Source: Hemicordylus capensis
Taxonomy: Eukaryota; Chordata; Lepidosauria; Squamata; Cordylidae
Assembly (NCBI RefSeq): GCF_027244095.1
Contig: NC_069660.1
Location: 281,936,863-282,000,862, forward strand
Length of the DNA: 64,000 nucleotides
Reading direction: 5' to 3'
In this document: positions 1 through 10,917 of the stretch, piece by piece
Layout of the letters: the number at the start of each line of letters is the position of its first letter
Numbering within the stretch: the first letter of the stretch is position 1
Position numbers and translations under genes: made by a program
The notes under the pieces: generated by a model
Database searches by the model: none
Seen by the model: the letters and a program-made list of their open reading frames with translations, nothing else
What the model was told of the DNA's origin: nothing

Positions 1-136
1 TTCCCATTTAAATGCAAACCAGGGCAGACCCTGCTTAGCAAAGGGTACCATTCATGTTTGCTACCACAAGACCAACTCTCCTGCCCAAATCCTCCTGCTA
101 CCACAAGACCCCTCTCCTGCTGCTGCCATACCCAAA
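1..136 (-). mobile_element. 5S-derived SINE, 5' head fragment
   Basis: The reverse complement carries the 5S-like block CTAAGCAGGGTCTGCCCTGG followed by the start of this family (CTTGTGGTAGCAAGCATG). Only the head is in the window. Positions 59-90 and 96-136 repeat the same motif (GCTACCACAAGACC, CTCTCCTGC, CCCAAATC), so the 5' end carries a small local duplication. Confidence 0.75.
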
Positions 137-149
137 TCACTACTAGCAC

Positions 150-407
150 ATAAGTGGGGTTTGGCTAACTTCATGGAGGAGAGGTCTATCAACGGCTACT
201 AGTCGGAGGGCTATAGGCCACCTCCAGCCTCAAAGGCAGGATGCCTCTGAGTACCAGTTGCAGGGGAGTAACAGCAGGAGAGAGGGCATGCCCTCAGCTC
301 CTGCCTCTAGGCTTCCTGTGACATCTGGTGGGCCACTGTGTGAAAGAGGATGCTGGACTAGATGGGCCTTGGGTCTGGTCCAGCAGGGTTTTTCTTATGT
401 TCTTATG
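150..407 (+). mobile_element. CR1 LINE, 3' end
   Basis: This is the last part of a CR1: the end of the coding region (TTCATGGAGGAGAGG) and the 3' UTR (TACCAGTTGCAGGGGAG, then GCTGGACTAGATGGGCC), closing with the 8-bp direct repeat TTCTTATG. Strongly 5'-truncated, as is usual for CR1. It abuts the next LINE directly. Confidence 0.85.
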
Positions 408-1800
408 ATAACTTTCCCATCCTCCTCAATGAGGGGATAATTACCAAAGAACAGGCAGGGTTCAGAGAAGGGCACTCTACAGTAAATCAGTGCTTGATTC
501 TTTCCCATCCTCTTCTTCATTCTTTATATAAATTCATTGACACACTCTCTTTTAGAGTCAGATTTCCATCCTCCGAAATTAGGCCAGCAACCAGTTCCAA
601 CGCTGCTGTATGCAGATGACACAGAAATCCTCTCCTTTACAGAGATAGGCTTGCAGAGGGCCCTTCGAAAATTTGCTACACGCTGCTGAGAGGACGAACT
701 AGAAATTAACTATCTGAAGACCAAAATTATGGTGTGCTAGAAGAAATTTATGCCACATATGTGGCAAATTGATGGTCAAGATATAGAACAAGTAAAGCTC
801 TATAAGTATTTAGGCGTGGTTTTCCAATTCAGTGGTTATTGGAGAGCATCTCTACTACATGTTAACAAGAGGCACAAAAGAGTGCAATGGCGCTCATTAG
901 ATTCTTTTTCAGGAAGGGAGGTGGTTACATCCCCGCTACAATTCAAGTCTTCAAAGGGAAAATTTTAGCCCAACTACTATATGGAGCCCAGCTGAGCAAT
1001 TATAAGGATTTCCGCCCCCTAGAGTTGGTACAAACCAAATTTATTAGAACAATCCTTGGGGTACCAAGAGGGACACCCAACACAGCGTTACGATCAGAAA
1101 TTGAGTTAGTATCAATTGAAGCACATGTCTGGGTTGCAAATATCTCTTATTATTTAAAATTAAATGTTGGTCAAGCAGGCCTTACACCTCTGGTCCTGAA
1201 GGATAACTTTGCATCTACATGGAAGGAGGGAGTTGTGAGGAAATTATAAAGTTATGGGCTAAGTATCCCCAGGTTAGTCTCCTTAGGGATCTTAAAAGCC
1301 AAGGAGATAATTAGGCAGCGGATTTGGGACATAGTGATTCAGAAAGGCAGAGCCTGAGTCAGACAATTACCTTTCTTAGGTAATGCAACTCACCCACATA
1401 GACCAGCTAAATATTTACATGAGCTTGTTCTTGCCAAATCGAGAAGGGCATTTGCCTTGGCACCTTTGAATGCGCTGCCCTCAGCTCTCTTAGAGGGTCG
1501 CTATCTCAATATTCCTTCTGCTCAAAGGTCATGCCCATGTCAGTCAGGAGTGGTTGAGACAATTGATCATATGTTGCTTCACTGTTTATTTTATAGAGAT
1601 ATTCGACTAGCACTTTTGTCACCTGCTTTGTCTAGATTCCCAGGTAGGCCATTGGCCTTTTATGTGTCTCTCCTTTTGTCTGACATTGATATTAATGTTT
1701 CCACCAAGGTCGGAAATTTTGCCACATTGCAAGCTGTGTAAGGAAGCGATTGGTAAAATCATGAGTGTTGACTGTACTATATACTATTATATTGTAAATG
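408..1800 (+). mobile_element. APE-type LINE, ORF2 reverse transcriptase to C-terminus, clade unresolved
   Basis: Decayed non-LTR retrotransposon ORF2. Reverse transcriptase pieces are visible: EQAGFREGHST near 450-480 and the catalytic YADD at 609-620. The segment between them is too short and lacks the AFD motif, so there is an internal deletion. Frame 3 carries YKYLGVVFQ, then a frameshift near 887 moves to frame 2, which runs to 1741 with stops at about 1247 and 1355. The C-terminus has a zinc-knuckle-like CPC ... ETIDHMLLHC followed by FYRDIR. An AT-rich 3' UTR follows; its end is not sharp. Squamate genomes hold many relatives of this protein, but I cannot place it firmly among L2, Vingi or R4-like clades. 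No restriction-like endonuclease domain follows the knuckle, which argues against R4/Dong. Confidence 0.75.
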
Positions 1801-2952
1801 GTGTTTTGTAAGAAAATACTAGCAGAATCATGATTGCTGGAGGTTCCTACTTATCTATTGTGTTTATATTTTTGTCTGGTCCTCCTACTTCAATTTTTGC
1901 CAACACATGACTGGTTCTTGGGAGCCACTCTGGAAGCCTGGCTGAATGCTCTTCTTACCCTGATTGTGGTTGTGAGAACAAGCCCAAAATGAATGGGCTG
2001 TGTGTGGCATGGAGGATGTGCATGTGCTATCTGTCTGTCTATCTATGAGAGGGGAGCTCTTGCTTGCTTGCTTGCTCGCTCTCTATTCAACTATTGTTGA
2101 TTAAATAAACAGTCAGAAATATAATGGGCAAGATATTTTGGCTTCTGCCTTCTTCAGCTGCTCTGATGTTATAGGCAAGATACAGCACCGTGTGTCTGTC
2201 TGTCTGTCTGTGTATACACACACACCTTAGCAGTAGTGTATATATGTATATGCAGTTTCCAGCTTTCTGCTTTTCATGGCATGGTGTTACACATCTTGAG
2301 CCTCGCTCACTGACCCCCTCCTGTGTAAAATTTACAAAAGCACAAAAAGATGGTAGAATAACCAAGGGAATCATTTTTTCAGTCGATTGAGTTCTTAATG
2401 GAAAAAAGCCCTGTGAATGCTATCTTATAAATTAGAAGATCCCCTGCTTTCTAAATAGTTCAATTGAAATAAGCTTTCTGCATTTATCCTGCAGGTCATT
2501 CAGGCTCAAAATGCTGTTAGCTCAGAGTCAAAAAGTCAGATTTTTAAAAGGAAAATGTCAAGTCCTTTTAGGCTGCAACTGACCTTTTAAACCAGATTAG
2601 AGATTTGAAGCATTACACATGGATTTCTACATTTTATATCACAGTAGTTAACAAATGATCAAATACAGCTCCCAAGAACACTCTTTGTACAAGCTTGACA
2701 TTTTTGGCCTTAAAAAGATATTGCGAGTCTATTTTACAGAAAATTACTCTTGAGAAATTAATCATTTCCTGCCGTTCTCTGAGGGCCGGTGCACATGGAA
2801 TGGTCATGTGGAGGTGACTTTAAATAGCTCCCCACATCTGGTCTGCCTACACAGTGATGATGTGTGCCTGAAACTCCAAATCACCTGCAACTCAGGGGCA
2901 GCCTGATAGGACATCCATGTGAAAGAAGAAGACAACTGCATTTAGTACTGTA
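1801..2952. other. Unannotated stretch with short simple repeats
   Basis: No gene or named repeat recognised. It holds a CTTG-rich run near 2060-2085 and a (TGTC)n run near 2193-2212 followed by alternating CA. Confidence 0.4.
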
Positions 2953-3185
2953 GAATCATAGCATTTTTGAGCTGAAAGTTACCTTGGAGGTCTTCTAGTC
3001 CAATCCACTGCTGAGTGCAGGAAACTGCTACAGGCTTCTCTGATAGATGGCGGTCCAGCCTCTATTAGAAAACTGCCAGAGGAGTGTAAGGTGGGTGGTT
3101 CCACAGTCAGATTACTTCTACAGTTAGGAAATTCTTCTCAGTGTCTAGCCTAAATCTGCTTCCTTGTAATTTCGACCCACTGGCC
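2953..3185 (-). mobile_element. CR1 LINE, 3' region (old copy)
   Basis: Read on the minus strand this is the CR1 3' end. On the plus strand it starts with AGAATCATAG, continues with GTGCAGGAAACTGCTAC and ends with GGAAATTCTTCTCAGTGTC and CCTAAATCTGCTTCCTTG. The same module recurs at 10045-11600 and 35403. Confidence 0.75.
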
Positions 3186-3254
3186 ACCTTCGCACATAAC
3201 GCCAAATGAGACGGAGGCAAACGAGACAGAGGCTCCATTTCATGGTCGTCCAAA

Positions 3255-4311
3255 CAGGGGCGTATCTAGGGTAGGGCAGGCAGGGCACATGCCCCGGGCA
3301 CCACTTGAAGGGGGTGCCATTTTTAAAAATTAACAAATGGCCGCCAAAAACAAAATGGCCACCGTGCATGCTCAAATGGCCTCTGTGAGGCCCTAGGCCA
3401 TGCCAGGACTCACAGAGGCCATTTGAGTAGGTGCAGTGGACATTTTGTTTTCAGTGGCCTTTTAAAAAAAATATTTTTAAAAATGGCCACCGCACATGCT
3501 CAAATGGTCCCTGCGAGGCCCTAAAGGCCAGCTTGGGGAGGGGAAACCTTTGCAGACCCTCCCCCCATGGCCTTTAGGAAGCCCCCTGAAGGGGCTACAG
3601 ATAATTTTTTTTTTAAAAAAAAATAATATAATATAAGTCACTGTACACATATTCAGTTTGGCACTGTGTACAGAGAATCAGGCCTTGTGAATACTGAGCT
3701 GAAGCTTATGAGCTAGAATTGGATTCATTTACTCTTACTTTGCTTCTTGTGATAAGTGAGTTAAATGTGATGTCTTAATAATATGGCTATTAATGGTGAG
3801 TTTGTCTTTGAATCAGTGTGAAATCCTTAGTATTAAGGAAACTCCACTGGGAGTTTCTTGCTCTCTCTCTCATTTTAACTGTCTTTCTGAAATACTAGAA
3901 TATATTCCAAGCAGTGACACAGTTTACTCTGCATATCCTTTAATTATTTTCAGAATATCTGGGAAAAGTCAAATTCTCCATTTATTTTTAAAACTTATGT
4001 AATAGTGATGCTACAATGCATAGTAGAGAATTAGACAGGCACTTCTGTTCAGTTTCCCAAGTACACCTCCACATAGTATTTGGGTATTTCATGAGCCCCA
4101 GCATACTGAAATTTGTCATTTTCCAGCATTTTTTGGTCTGGCTATGTCCACTGCTAAATAGTTTTTGAAATATTAAAAGATTAACGAGCTTGACTTGTAT
4201 TTTTGAGCTGATATTATGGTAAAGTTATCTGAAAGATGGGTGTCAGATGTTTGGCCAGGGGGTGCAATTTCAGTGTTTGCCCTAGGCGCTATTTTCCCTA
4301 GATACGCCTCT
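3255..4311. mobile_element. Non-autonomous DNA transposon with CAGGGGCGTATCTAGGG ends
   Basis: The left end CAGGGGCGTATCTAGGG is mirrored by CCCTAGATACGCCTCT at the right end. The ~1.06-kb interior has no recognisable transposase. CAAA flanks both ends (3251-3254 and 4312-4315), too short to assign a superfamily. It sits inside the left copy of the long duplication that surrounds the neighbouring L2-tailed element, so it is probably younger than that insertion. Short elements with related ends are at 38258-38426 and 23715-24045. Confidence 0.6.
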
Positions 4312-4344
4312 CAAATGCAGGAAACCGTGGTTTTGTCACAAAAG

Positions 4345-4572
4345 CTTCTCTTATATTTAACGGGGGGGAGCAACTGGCCCTTTCCAATGCTAGCACAGCA
4401 TCCCTCCAATGGCTGTTGCTGGTATTTGCCTTATGTTTCTTTTTAGATTGTGAGTCCTTTGGAGACAGGGGACCATCTTATTTATGTATTGTTTATTTTG
4501 CTTTGTAAACTGTTTTGAGAACTTTGATTGAAGAGCTGTATATAAATATTTGTAGTCGTTGTCATTGTAGTT
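4345..4572 (+). mobile_element. L2-tailed short element with ~37-bp target duplication
   Basis: Contains the family core GTGAGTCCTTTGGAGACAGG and an L2-like end (CTGTATATAAATATTTG) with a GT-rich tail. The flanks repeat GTCCAAATGCA(G/T)GAAACC and TGGTTTTGTCACAAAAG: the right copy is at about 4578-4630, and the left copy is at 3244-3254 plus 4312-4344 because a DNA transposon later split it. Confidence 0.65.
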
Positions 4573-5215
4573 GTGGTGGAGATGTGGTGGTGGTTGTCCA
4601 AATGCATGAAACCATGGTTTTGTCACAAAAGTAACCCGAGGTTTTAAAGCCAAAACCATAATCTGAACCTTCAGTTTGTAGAGAGTTCCATTGCTCCAAT
4701 CTGAAGTTTGAAGGCAGTATTGTGTCATCTAAATTCTGCTGCTGTAACTTGGGTTTTGTACTGTGGCTGCTGCCAAAACCATAGAGAGAGCAGCTCAGAT
4801 TAGCTCAGAGACGTGCCAGCTGTATGCCTGCCATGCTTCTCACTGGCCACCTCTGCAGGCACTTGCACTGCCATCTGCTGTCACCACACTCCTCCAGCCA
4901 TTGCCCAGTAACAGGGACACTGTGTTGCCTTCACAGCATGTCAAAGGGGAAAGCCACATGGGGGGATGCCCAGTTTCCACTGTGTCTCATGGACCCCCTT
5001 TTGGCAATCTGCAGGAAAAGGAGATGGGATGACAAGACGGGCACTTTGTGGAGAGGTCTCCACAAATCAAGTGATAAAAAAGTATTTGCACAAGCACATA
5101 GAGTCCCGGTGGCATCATAAGCTGGGCAACCCAGTTATTTCCCAACAAACAGAACACATGCCGGGGAGTGATACATGGGGTCTGGGTTGAAAGGCAGCCC
5201 CTGAAACTATTGAGT

Positions 5216-5690
5216 GGCTCTGCTCTCTCTCTTTTAAAATAAAAATTAGTACTGTAAGGGGGACTCCCTTGGGTGCAAACATGCAGTCTCTGACATGAGA
5301 AGAACTGTCGTGGGGTACAAAGGGATGATGTTTCAGAGATGTGATTGCCAATAATGTGTGATGACAAAACATGATCAGCCCTTTCCCAAGGACCAGCATC
5401 TCATGAGAGTCCATAGAAACATGCATGCAAGCTGGTGAGAGGTGAGGGCTGTTGCCACCCAGCCCCATTGCTAGATCCACACAAGCCTTAGGGAAGGTTA
5501 CCACACTAACGCCTTTCCAGGTCACAGTGACTGGCAGAAGTGAAAGTGCTTACTATGGCAGACTGGTTGTCCCTTGACACATATGCATGTTGATTTTTGC
5601 CCAGCATGGCTACCCAGCTTGCCAGGGATCACTGAAAATAGGGACTCCCCTCACCTGTGATTCCCTGCAAGGCCGATCCTTCTGTGTGGG
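5216..5690. other. Unannotated stretch
   Basis: Nothing recognised. Short open frames on the minus strand overlap each other and lack any family signature. Confidence 0.35.
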
Positions 5691-5880
5691 AGTCCTTCAG
5701 GTATTTGAAGATATGAATCCTAGCTCCCCTTAATCTTCTTTTCTCCAAGCTAAACATACTCAGTTCCTTTAATTGTTCCACCTATGACTAGGTTTCCAGA
5801 TGTCTCACCATCTTTCTTGCCCTCCTCTGAACCTGTTCCAGTTTATCAACATCCTTCTAAAATGTGGATTCACCTTCTTA
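5691..5880 (-). mobile_element. CR1 LINE fragment (region upstream of the 3' end)
   Basis: Plus-strand landmarks are CTTCTTTTCTCCAAGCTAAA, CAGTTCCTTTAATTGTTCC and CCTCTGAACCTGTTCCAG. These form the antisense of the CR1 ORF2 C-terminal region seen intact at 26230-26560. Confidence 0.7.
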
Positions 5881-5949
5881 AAATCTTTCTCCCTCTCTCT
5901 GCTTCTACCTTCTTCTTTTTCATATTGTTTCTGTTTAGCACTTTCTTTC

Positions 5950-6080
5950 CTTTTTAAATTTATTGTTAGATTTTTATACCGCCTTTCATTAAAACAATCC
6001 CACAGCGGTATACAAAACATTTAAAACAATATAAAACTATAAAACAGTTACACAACAAAAATATTAAATTGGAATATAAA
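5950..6080 (-). mobile_element. L2 LINE 3' terminus
   Basis: Plus-strand TTTTTATACCGCCTTTCAT and CAGCGGTATACAAAACAT are the antisense of the L2 3' end, as at 50440-50487. AT-rich sequence without other features runs on to 6700. Confidence 0.6.
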
Positions 6081-6699
6081 AATGCAAATTGAATTAAAAG
6101 TTAAAAAAAGATACTCAATAAGACCATAAAATACAGAGCAGTGTAGAATCCATGGGAAAGAGTTGTGGTATGCAAGGGCAAGGACAAGTGGAATCAGGAA
6201 TATTAACAGTTCAATGAAACAGATATTATGTACATAGAGGCAAGTGCAGACTGCTTTTCAGTGCTCTTGCTGCTGGCTGTTTGTTAGCCCCGCCTCTACT
6301 CTAAGGCTGGGATACAAGGAACTAAAGCCCCATTCAAAAGCTGGCCTGGATCAAGGAATGGCTTAACCAAAAATACCACAAGCAGCAACAACAAAAACAA
6401 CATTCATATAAAAGAGGAATATTTTTACTTATTTAGAGGAAAATACCTGCCAGAGGTTAGTTGTGTGGTAACAGAACTGGGACTCCATTAAATGGTGGCA
6501 GAACAGGAGAGAAACATAACTTACTCCCACACAAACCCCTATGACTACGCATGGACATTTCAATAGGGTTTATGAAGAAGAATTTCCCAATGGTTTTTAA
6601 TCTACATTCATTAGTCAGTGGGTTGCCATTTGAATGTCCCTCCTTGGGGACCAAAGTTCTTTATGCCAACTCCAGGGCTGGCATCAGTTTAAGCTCTTC

Positions 6700-6960
6700 A
6701 TATTCAGACTACTACTATTACTATTTATATATGACTTTTCAACCAAGTTGTGGTTTACATAGAAAAAGGAATAAATAAATATGATGGTTCCCTGTCCTCA
6801 AAGGGCTCGCAGAGGGACTGGAGGGATGCTGTGCTGGGGTTAGATAGGGCCAGTTGCTCTTCCTTTGCTAAATAGAAGAGAACCACCACTTTGAAAGGTG
6901 CCTCTTTGGTCAGTGAGCAGGGGTTGGCATCCTTGGGCCGCTGCCCAGGGTCCTCAGAAG
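6700..6960 (-). mobile_element. L2-tailed short element
   Basis: The minus strand reads, in order, GACCAAAGAGGCACC, a hairpin-forming 5' part ending near CTATTTAGC, AGCAACTGGCCCTATC, GAGCCCTTTGAGGACAGG, and an L2-like end with poly(ATTT). It starts at the same internal position as the copies at 18083 and 52682, which suggests a defined ~265-bp unit rather than a randomly truncated LINE. Confidence 0.6.
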
Positions 6961-7214
6961 GGCCCACTCTTGATCCCTGAGACCATCACTGTGCATGGCC
7001 TTCATGGATGAGGCTGTATTTCAGTGGTGGAGCGTTAGCTTTGCATGTAGATGGCTCCAGGTTCAACCCCTGCATGATGCTGGTGGCCTCTGCATGATGC
7101 TGGTGGGGGGAGGGGGAATCTCCGTGGATACCCCCCCCCCGACACACACACACACAGCCTCGGACAACTCCCCTGGAGGCAGTAAGTTTAAAAATAAAAT
7201 AAAATAAAAACTCA

Positions 7215-7300
7215 CATAAGAACCGCCAGACCGAGGGGGTTCGAGGGTTCCAGTTTAGACTCAGACCAAACCAGACCAGCTGGTTCCATGCACACCCCTA
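7215..7300. mobile_element. hAT-like element terminus (TGCACACCCCTA end)
   Basis: Ends in GGTTCCATGCACACCCCTA and is rich in ACCAGACCAG-type motifs like the complete element at 10183-10878. The other end is missing. Confidence 0.5.
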
Positions 7301-7400
7301 GTACCTACAACTCCCATCACCTTCAGCCACAGAGGCCTATGATCAGAGATGATGGGAGCTGTAGTCCAATAAATGCTGGCGCTCTGAAGTTGTGCAGCCC
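7301..7400. mobile_element. Palindromic hAT-type MITE remnant
   Basis: ACAACTCCCATCA and TGATGGGAGCTGTAGT face each other about 30 bp apart. This is the pattern of the better-kept MITEs at 43399, 53780 and 62287. No target duplication is visible. Confidence 0.5.
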
Positions 7401-7450
7401 AGGTGTAGACAATACTGAGATAGATGGACCAATGGTCTAAGAGGGAATAG

Positions 7451-8486
7451 TAGAGGGGCCATGGAGACCCTCTTTCTCATAAGCCGCCCTGACACTTGGA
7501 GGCAGACCTGACTATTCCTGACTGTGTCAAATTTGACCGTAAATTGGCCCTAAGATTATGGAGAGAAAGGAGGAAGTGAGGCATAGTAACTGAAAAATAA
7601 AAACAGTTTCCACCACAACCAGTCATATGCACTTGCTAGATGAAGTAAAATAGCGAAATTACCACAGACATCTGACAGACACCATTTTCCTGATGTTATT
7701 CAGCTATTCTAGCAGTTCTTTAAAAAATGCTTCTGTGCAGCTCTTTGAAAGATTGCGTCAGAATTCATCAAAATCGTTTACCTATCACTATAGATATGCT
7801 ATGCATAATGGAAAATACCTGTAGTGTGACAAGAAGATTAGGTTAAACTGAAGCAAATCAGTGTGATAGTTTTCCATTAGCAGAACTCAAAACAGGATTG
7901 TCAACAAAGGCTGACACAGAATAATGATTCTGCTGCCATCTCACACAGAGGACTGCATAAAGAATAAAGGCATATTTTGATATATGTAATTCCTCTTATT
8001 TTTCTCAGTTATATCATGTAAGTCAGCCAGGTCTATCTATAATTATATTCACCAAAGGCAAGCAAGCTAAGGTTGAGTGACACTCTTTCTTATATTGAAA
8101 TTAAACCCTTGGTTCTTCCTTTGGCTGGAAGTTAGAGAAGAAAACCCTTTAAATGGTTTTTGGTTTTATTTCATTTTATAACCTAAGGATGACTTCTGTG
8201 AAAGTCGAAAGCTCATGCAGCCCAATGTGAATAATGATCAGTCCAAATACAAGTATCAGCTTTCTGTCCCTGTCTGGATTTTGTTTGTTTGTCTGTTAGT
8301 GAGGGCTTTCTCAGTTACCATGTCTGAGTTGTAGAACGGCCTCCTTAAGGAAGCATACTTTTCACGGACTGCCTTTTGGTGTATGCCAAAGCTTGACTTT
8401 TCTGGAGGAGTTTGTGGGTGCTGAAATGGTCTTAGATGCTGTACTTATTTTGGACTAGGTCATCTTTATTAAATTGAGGTTTATAT
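7451..8486. other. Unannotated stretch
   Basis: AT-rich, no open frame of interest and no repeat family recognised. Confidence 0.35.
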
Positions 8487-9491
8487 CACCGTCGTCCGTT
8501 GCCTATTGCGAGTTTCCCAATCACGTATTGGACTATCCATGACTGGGAAATTGCGACTGCCCTCATAAACCGCAACTTGAGTATTTGCAGTTTGGAGAGA
8601 GTTTTTTTTAAAAAAAAATGGTGAGCTTTTGGTGGGTTTGGGGGGTCATTTCCAGTGTCAGGGGGTCATATCTGGGGTTCATGGGGGATTTGGGGGGATT
8701 TTTGGTGGTTCAGGGATCTGTTTTTCTTACTTTTCCCAGTAAAAAGTAAGAAAGAAAGAAAATAAGAACTTCCGGCCCTTGAGAACTGCAAGGTACTCCA
8801 GCACACCTGCGCAGTTTGAATGAGTGTCGACACCTGCGCGGTTTGAATAAGTGTCGACACAGTGTTGTGTGTCAACACTCTATTCAAACTGTGCAGGCGT
8901 GCTGGAGCACCTCACAGTTCAAGGGACATTGGGCTGGACAGTCAGGCTCTGCAGCCGTTCCCTCTCCACCCACCGCCACCACAAGGGGTATCTCTGCTCA
9001 CCCCCCACCTGGCTGTGCACATGCAGGCTAGAAATGTTTTAAAGATCGGCAGTTTGGCCTTGTGGTGGCAGCGGGAGCAGTGGGGGTGAGCCTCGAGGCG
9101 GGGGCCTGAAACATATTTTTCACCAGGGCCCGAAACCGCTCTCAGCAGCCCTGGCCACCTCCAGCGCCAGACCTCCTGCCGCCTCCAGTGCCCACCTCCA
9201 GAACCCTCCTCCAGCAACTGATCTCCAGCACCCGGCCGTTTGGGAGGCAGGCAGAGCTCTCACTGCCATCCTCACTGTGCCGCCGCATAGCAGCAGCAGT
9301 AAAAGTAAGAAAAACTGATTTAAGTTTTCCTCCCCACATCAGGGGGTAATTTTTGAGGGTCGGGGGATTTTTTTGGTCGTGATTCCCCTAACCCCCTGTT
9401 TCCCCGTCATTGCAATGTCGCCCCAACTGCAGATTTGCCAGCCATGAGGCTTTCCCAGAAAGGAACCCTCGCAGTTGGCGAAGGACAACTG
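8487..9491. mobile_element. Non-autonomous Tigger-like (TcMar) DNA element
   Basis: The right end, read inward, is CAGTTGTCCTTCGCCAACTG and continues CGAGGGTTCC. The left end CACCGTCGTCCGTTGCC continues TATTGCGAGTTTCCC. A TA follows the right end (9492-9493) and TAT precedes the left, as expected of Tc1/mariner. The interior is GC- and CpG-rich with no transposase. A long inverted repeat fills 8776-8925. The superfamily call is by similarity of ends to MER2/Tigger-type termini. Confidence 0.55.
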
Positions 9492-9583
9492 TATTCTTTT
9501 ATTTAAAGTGTTGTTTTCTGAACTGAATATCTGATATAATAGAGAAGGTAAAAATGTCATTGTTTTTATTCATATTCATATTA

Positions 9584-9841
9584 GCCGACATCCAGACTAA
9601 CCCTCTCTTGACACGGCAGGGTTTTCCACCGGGTGAGGGCAATTCTGAGCTATCTCTTTTCCCTGAAGCCACCTGTGCCTCCCAAAATTATGTCCCTAAG
9701 GGTCTCCCAACCTTCAGGGACATATTTTTGGGATGCAAAGGTGATCTTAGAAGGAAGAGAAGATAGCCAAAAAAATCATCCCTTGTTCTTCATGCAACGG
9801 AAAACCCTGGTGCATCGACACAGGGCTAGTTGATGTCAGCC
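9584..9841. mobile_element. MITE with ~45-bp terminal inverted repeats
   Basis: The left end GCCGACATCCAGACTAACCC matches the inverted right end GGCTGACATCAACTAGCCC, and both continue to GGGTTTTCC about 40 bp in. Superfamily not determined. The following 200 bp (9842-10044) is AT-rich with an L2-like look near 9900-10020. Confidence 0.5.
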
Positions 9842-10182
9842 ATCATCATCATTAGTAGTAGTCATCTGCTGATTTTAGTTGAGATATTGCACTTGCTGTT
9901 TTATCTGTGCTCTTAATCTTTGTTTTTATTGACTCCATTTTGTTCTTTCTGTTTTGTATGTTTACACCTTGTAAAGTGCTTTACTTTTAAAAGGGAGCAT
10001 CTAAATATACTAAATAAACAAATCATAGTAATGAATAATAATAAATCATAAATTTTAGAGTTGGAAGGGAGCTTGGACGTCTTCCAGGCCACTCAAACGC
10101 TTAATGCAGGAAACTGCTATTGCGTCCCTGACAGATGGCTGTCCAGTCGCTGCTTGAAAACCTCCAGCAAAGGAGTGCCCAT

Positions 10183-10878
10183 TAGGGATCTGCACAGAAC
10201 CAGCTGGTCCAGTTTGGTTCAAGTCCAGACCAGACTCAAACCCGACTGGGCCAGTTCGGTCCAGCACCCCCTCGACCCGCCCCCAAGCTTGGTTCGGTCC
10301 AGAAGAGTTCACGAACGTTTTGGGGTATTTTTAAGGAAAAAAATTCTTTTACCTTATCCCCCTCAGGGGGGTTCCTGGAGATGGGGTGTGTGTCTGTGGA
10401 GGTTCCCCCTCTCCCCACCGGCTCTCCTTATGCTCCCCAGGTTTTGGCCTTCTCCCTTTGGCATGGTGGCCATTTTGGAGTCTGCATGCCTGCGCAATTC
10501 ACACAGAGGCCAATTGTGCAGGTGTACAGCCTCCAAAATGGCCACCACGCCAAGGGGAGAAGGCTGAAAACTGACCGAAGAACGGCCAAACCAGCCAGAG
10601 GGGGCCATAGGGAGAGCTGGCGGGGGAGGGGAAACCTCCATGGTCCCTCCCCCCACCGCCATCATCAGGAACTCCCCCAAGAGGGATACGTTTTTTAAAA
10701 ATTCTTTTTTTAAAAAAAGGTCCACGAACCCCTGAACAGTCGGGGTGTGGGGGGTGTGTGGGGGGGGGCGGGGTCCGGGGTCAGATCAAACGGGGTGGTT
10801 TGGTTCAACCCCAAACCATCAAACCGAACCAGCTTGACATCTAACTGGCTCGACGTCATGCTGGTTTGCACATCCCTA
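10183..10878. mobile_element. Non-autonomous hAT-like element, 696 bp
   Basis: The ends are TAGGGATCTGCACAGAACCAG-like on the left and CTGGTTTGCACATCCCTA on the right, an inverted pair. The 8-bp flanks GTGCCCAT (10175-10182) and GTGCCCAC (10879-10886) match at 7 of 8, typical of hAT insertion. The interior has repeated GGTTCGGTCCAG-type motifs near both ends (subterminal repeats) and CpG-rich, purine-skewed sequence, but no transposase. Confidence 0.75.
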
Positions 10879-10917
10879 GTGCCCACCACTGCACAAGGCA
10901 GTCTGTTCCATTGATGA

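Larger units (their letters stand above)
3186..5215 (-). repeat. Unnamed long interspersed repeat, copy 1 (interrupted twice)
   Basis: Outside its two insertions this sequence matches, in inverted orientation, the block at 57060-57765. Shared landmarks are GACACAAT(A/G)CTGCCTTCAAAC, the ACAAAACAC/CCA(A/G)GTTA stretch, TATCACTCCC(T/C)GGCATGTG and CTTGTCATCCCATC. A DNA transposon (3255-4311) and an L2-tailed element (about 4345-4572) break it. Unit length is roughly 700 bp. No coding capacity is visible. Class unknown; probably a non-autonomous DNA element. Confidence 0.6.
7009..7450 (+). mobile_element. tRNA-derived SINE (CR1-tailed), interrupted
   Basis: The head 7012-7075 shows A-box-like CAGTGGTGGAGC and B-box-like GGTTCAACCCC. 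The body resumes at about 7405 with GTAGACAATACTGAGATAGA and ends near CCAATGGTCT. In between lie a tandem copy of CTGCATGATGCTGGTGG, C- and CA-runs, and two DNA-element pieces. Confidence 0.65.

Noticed and set aside
10061-10725. Several 100-168 codon frames
   Set aside because: They lie within the GC-rich hAT-like element and CR1 antisense and occur on both strands.
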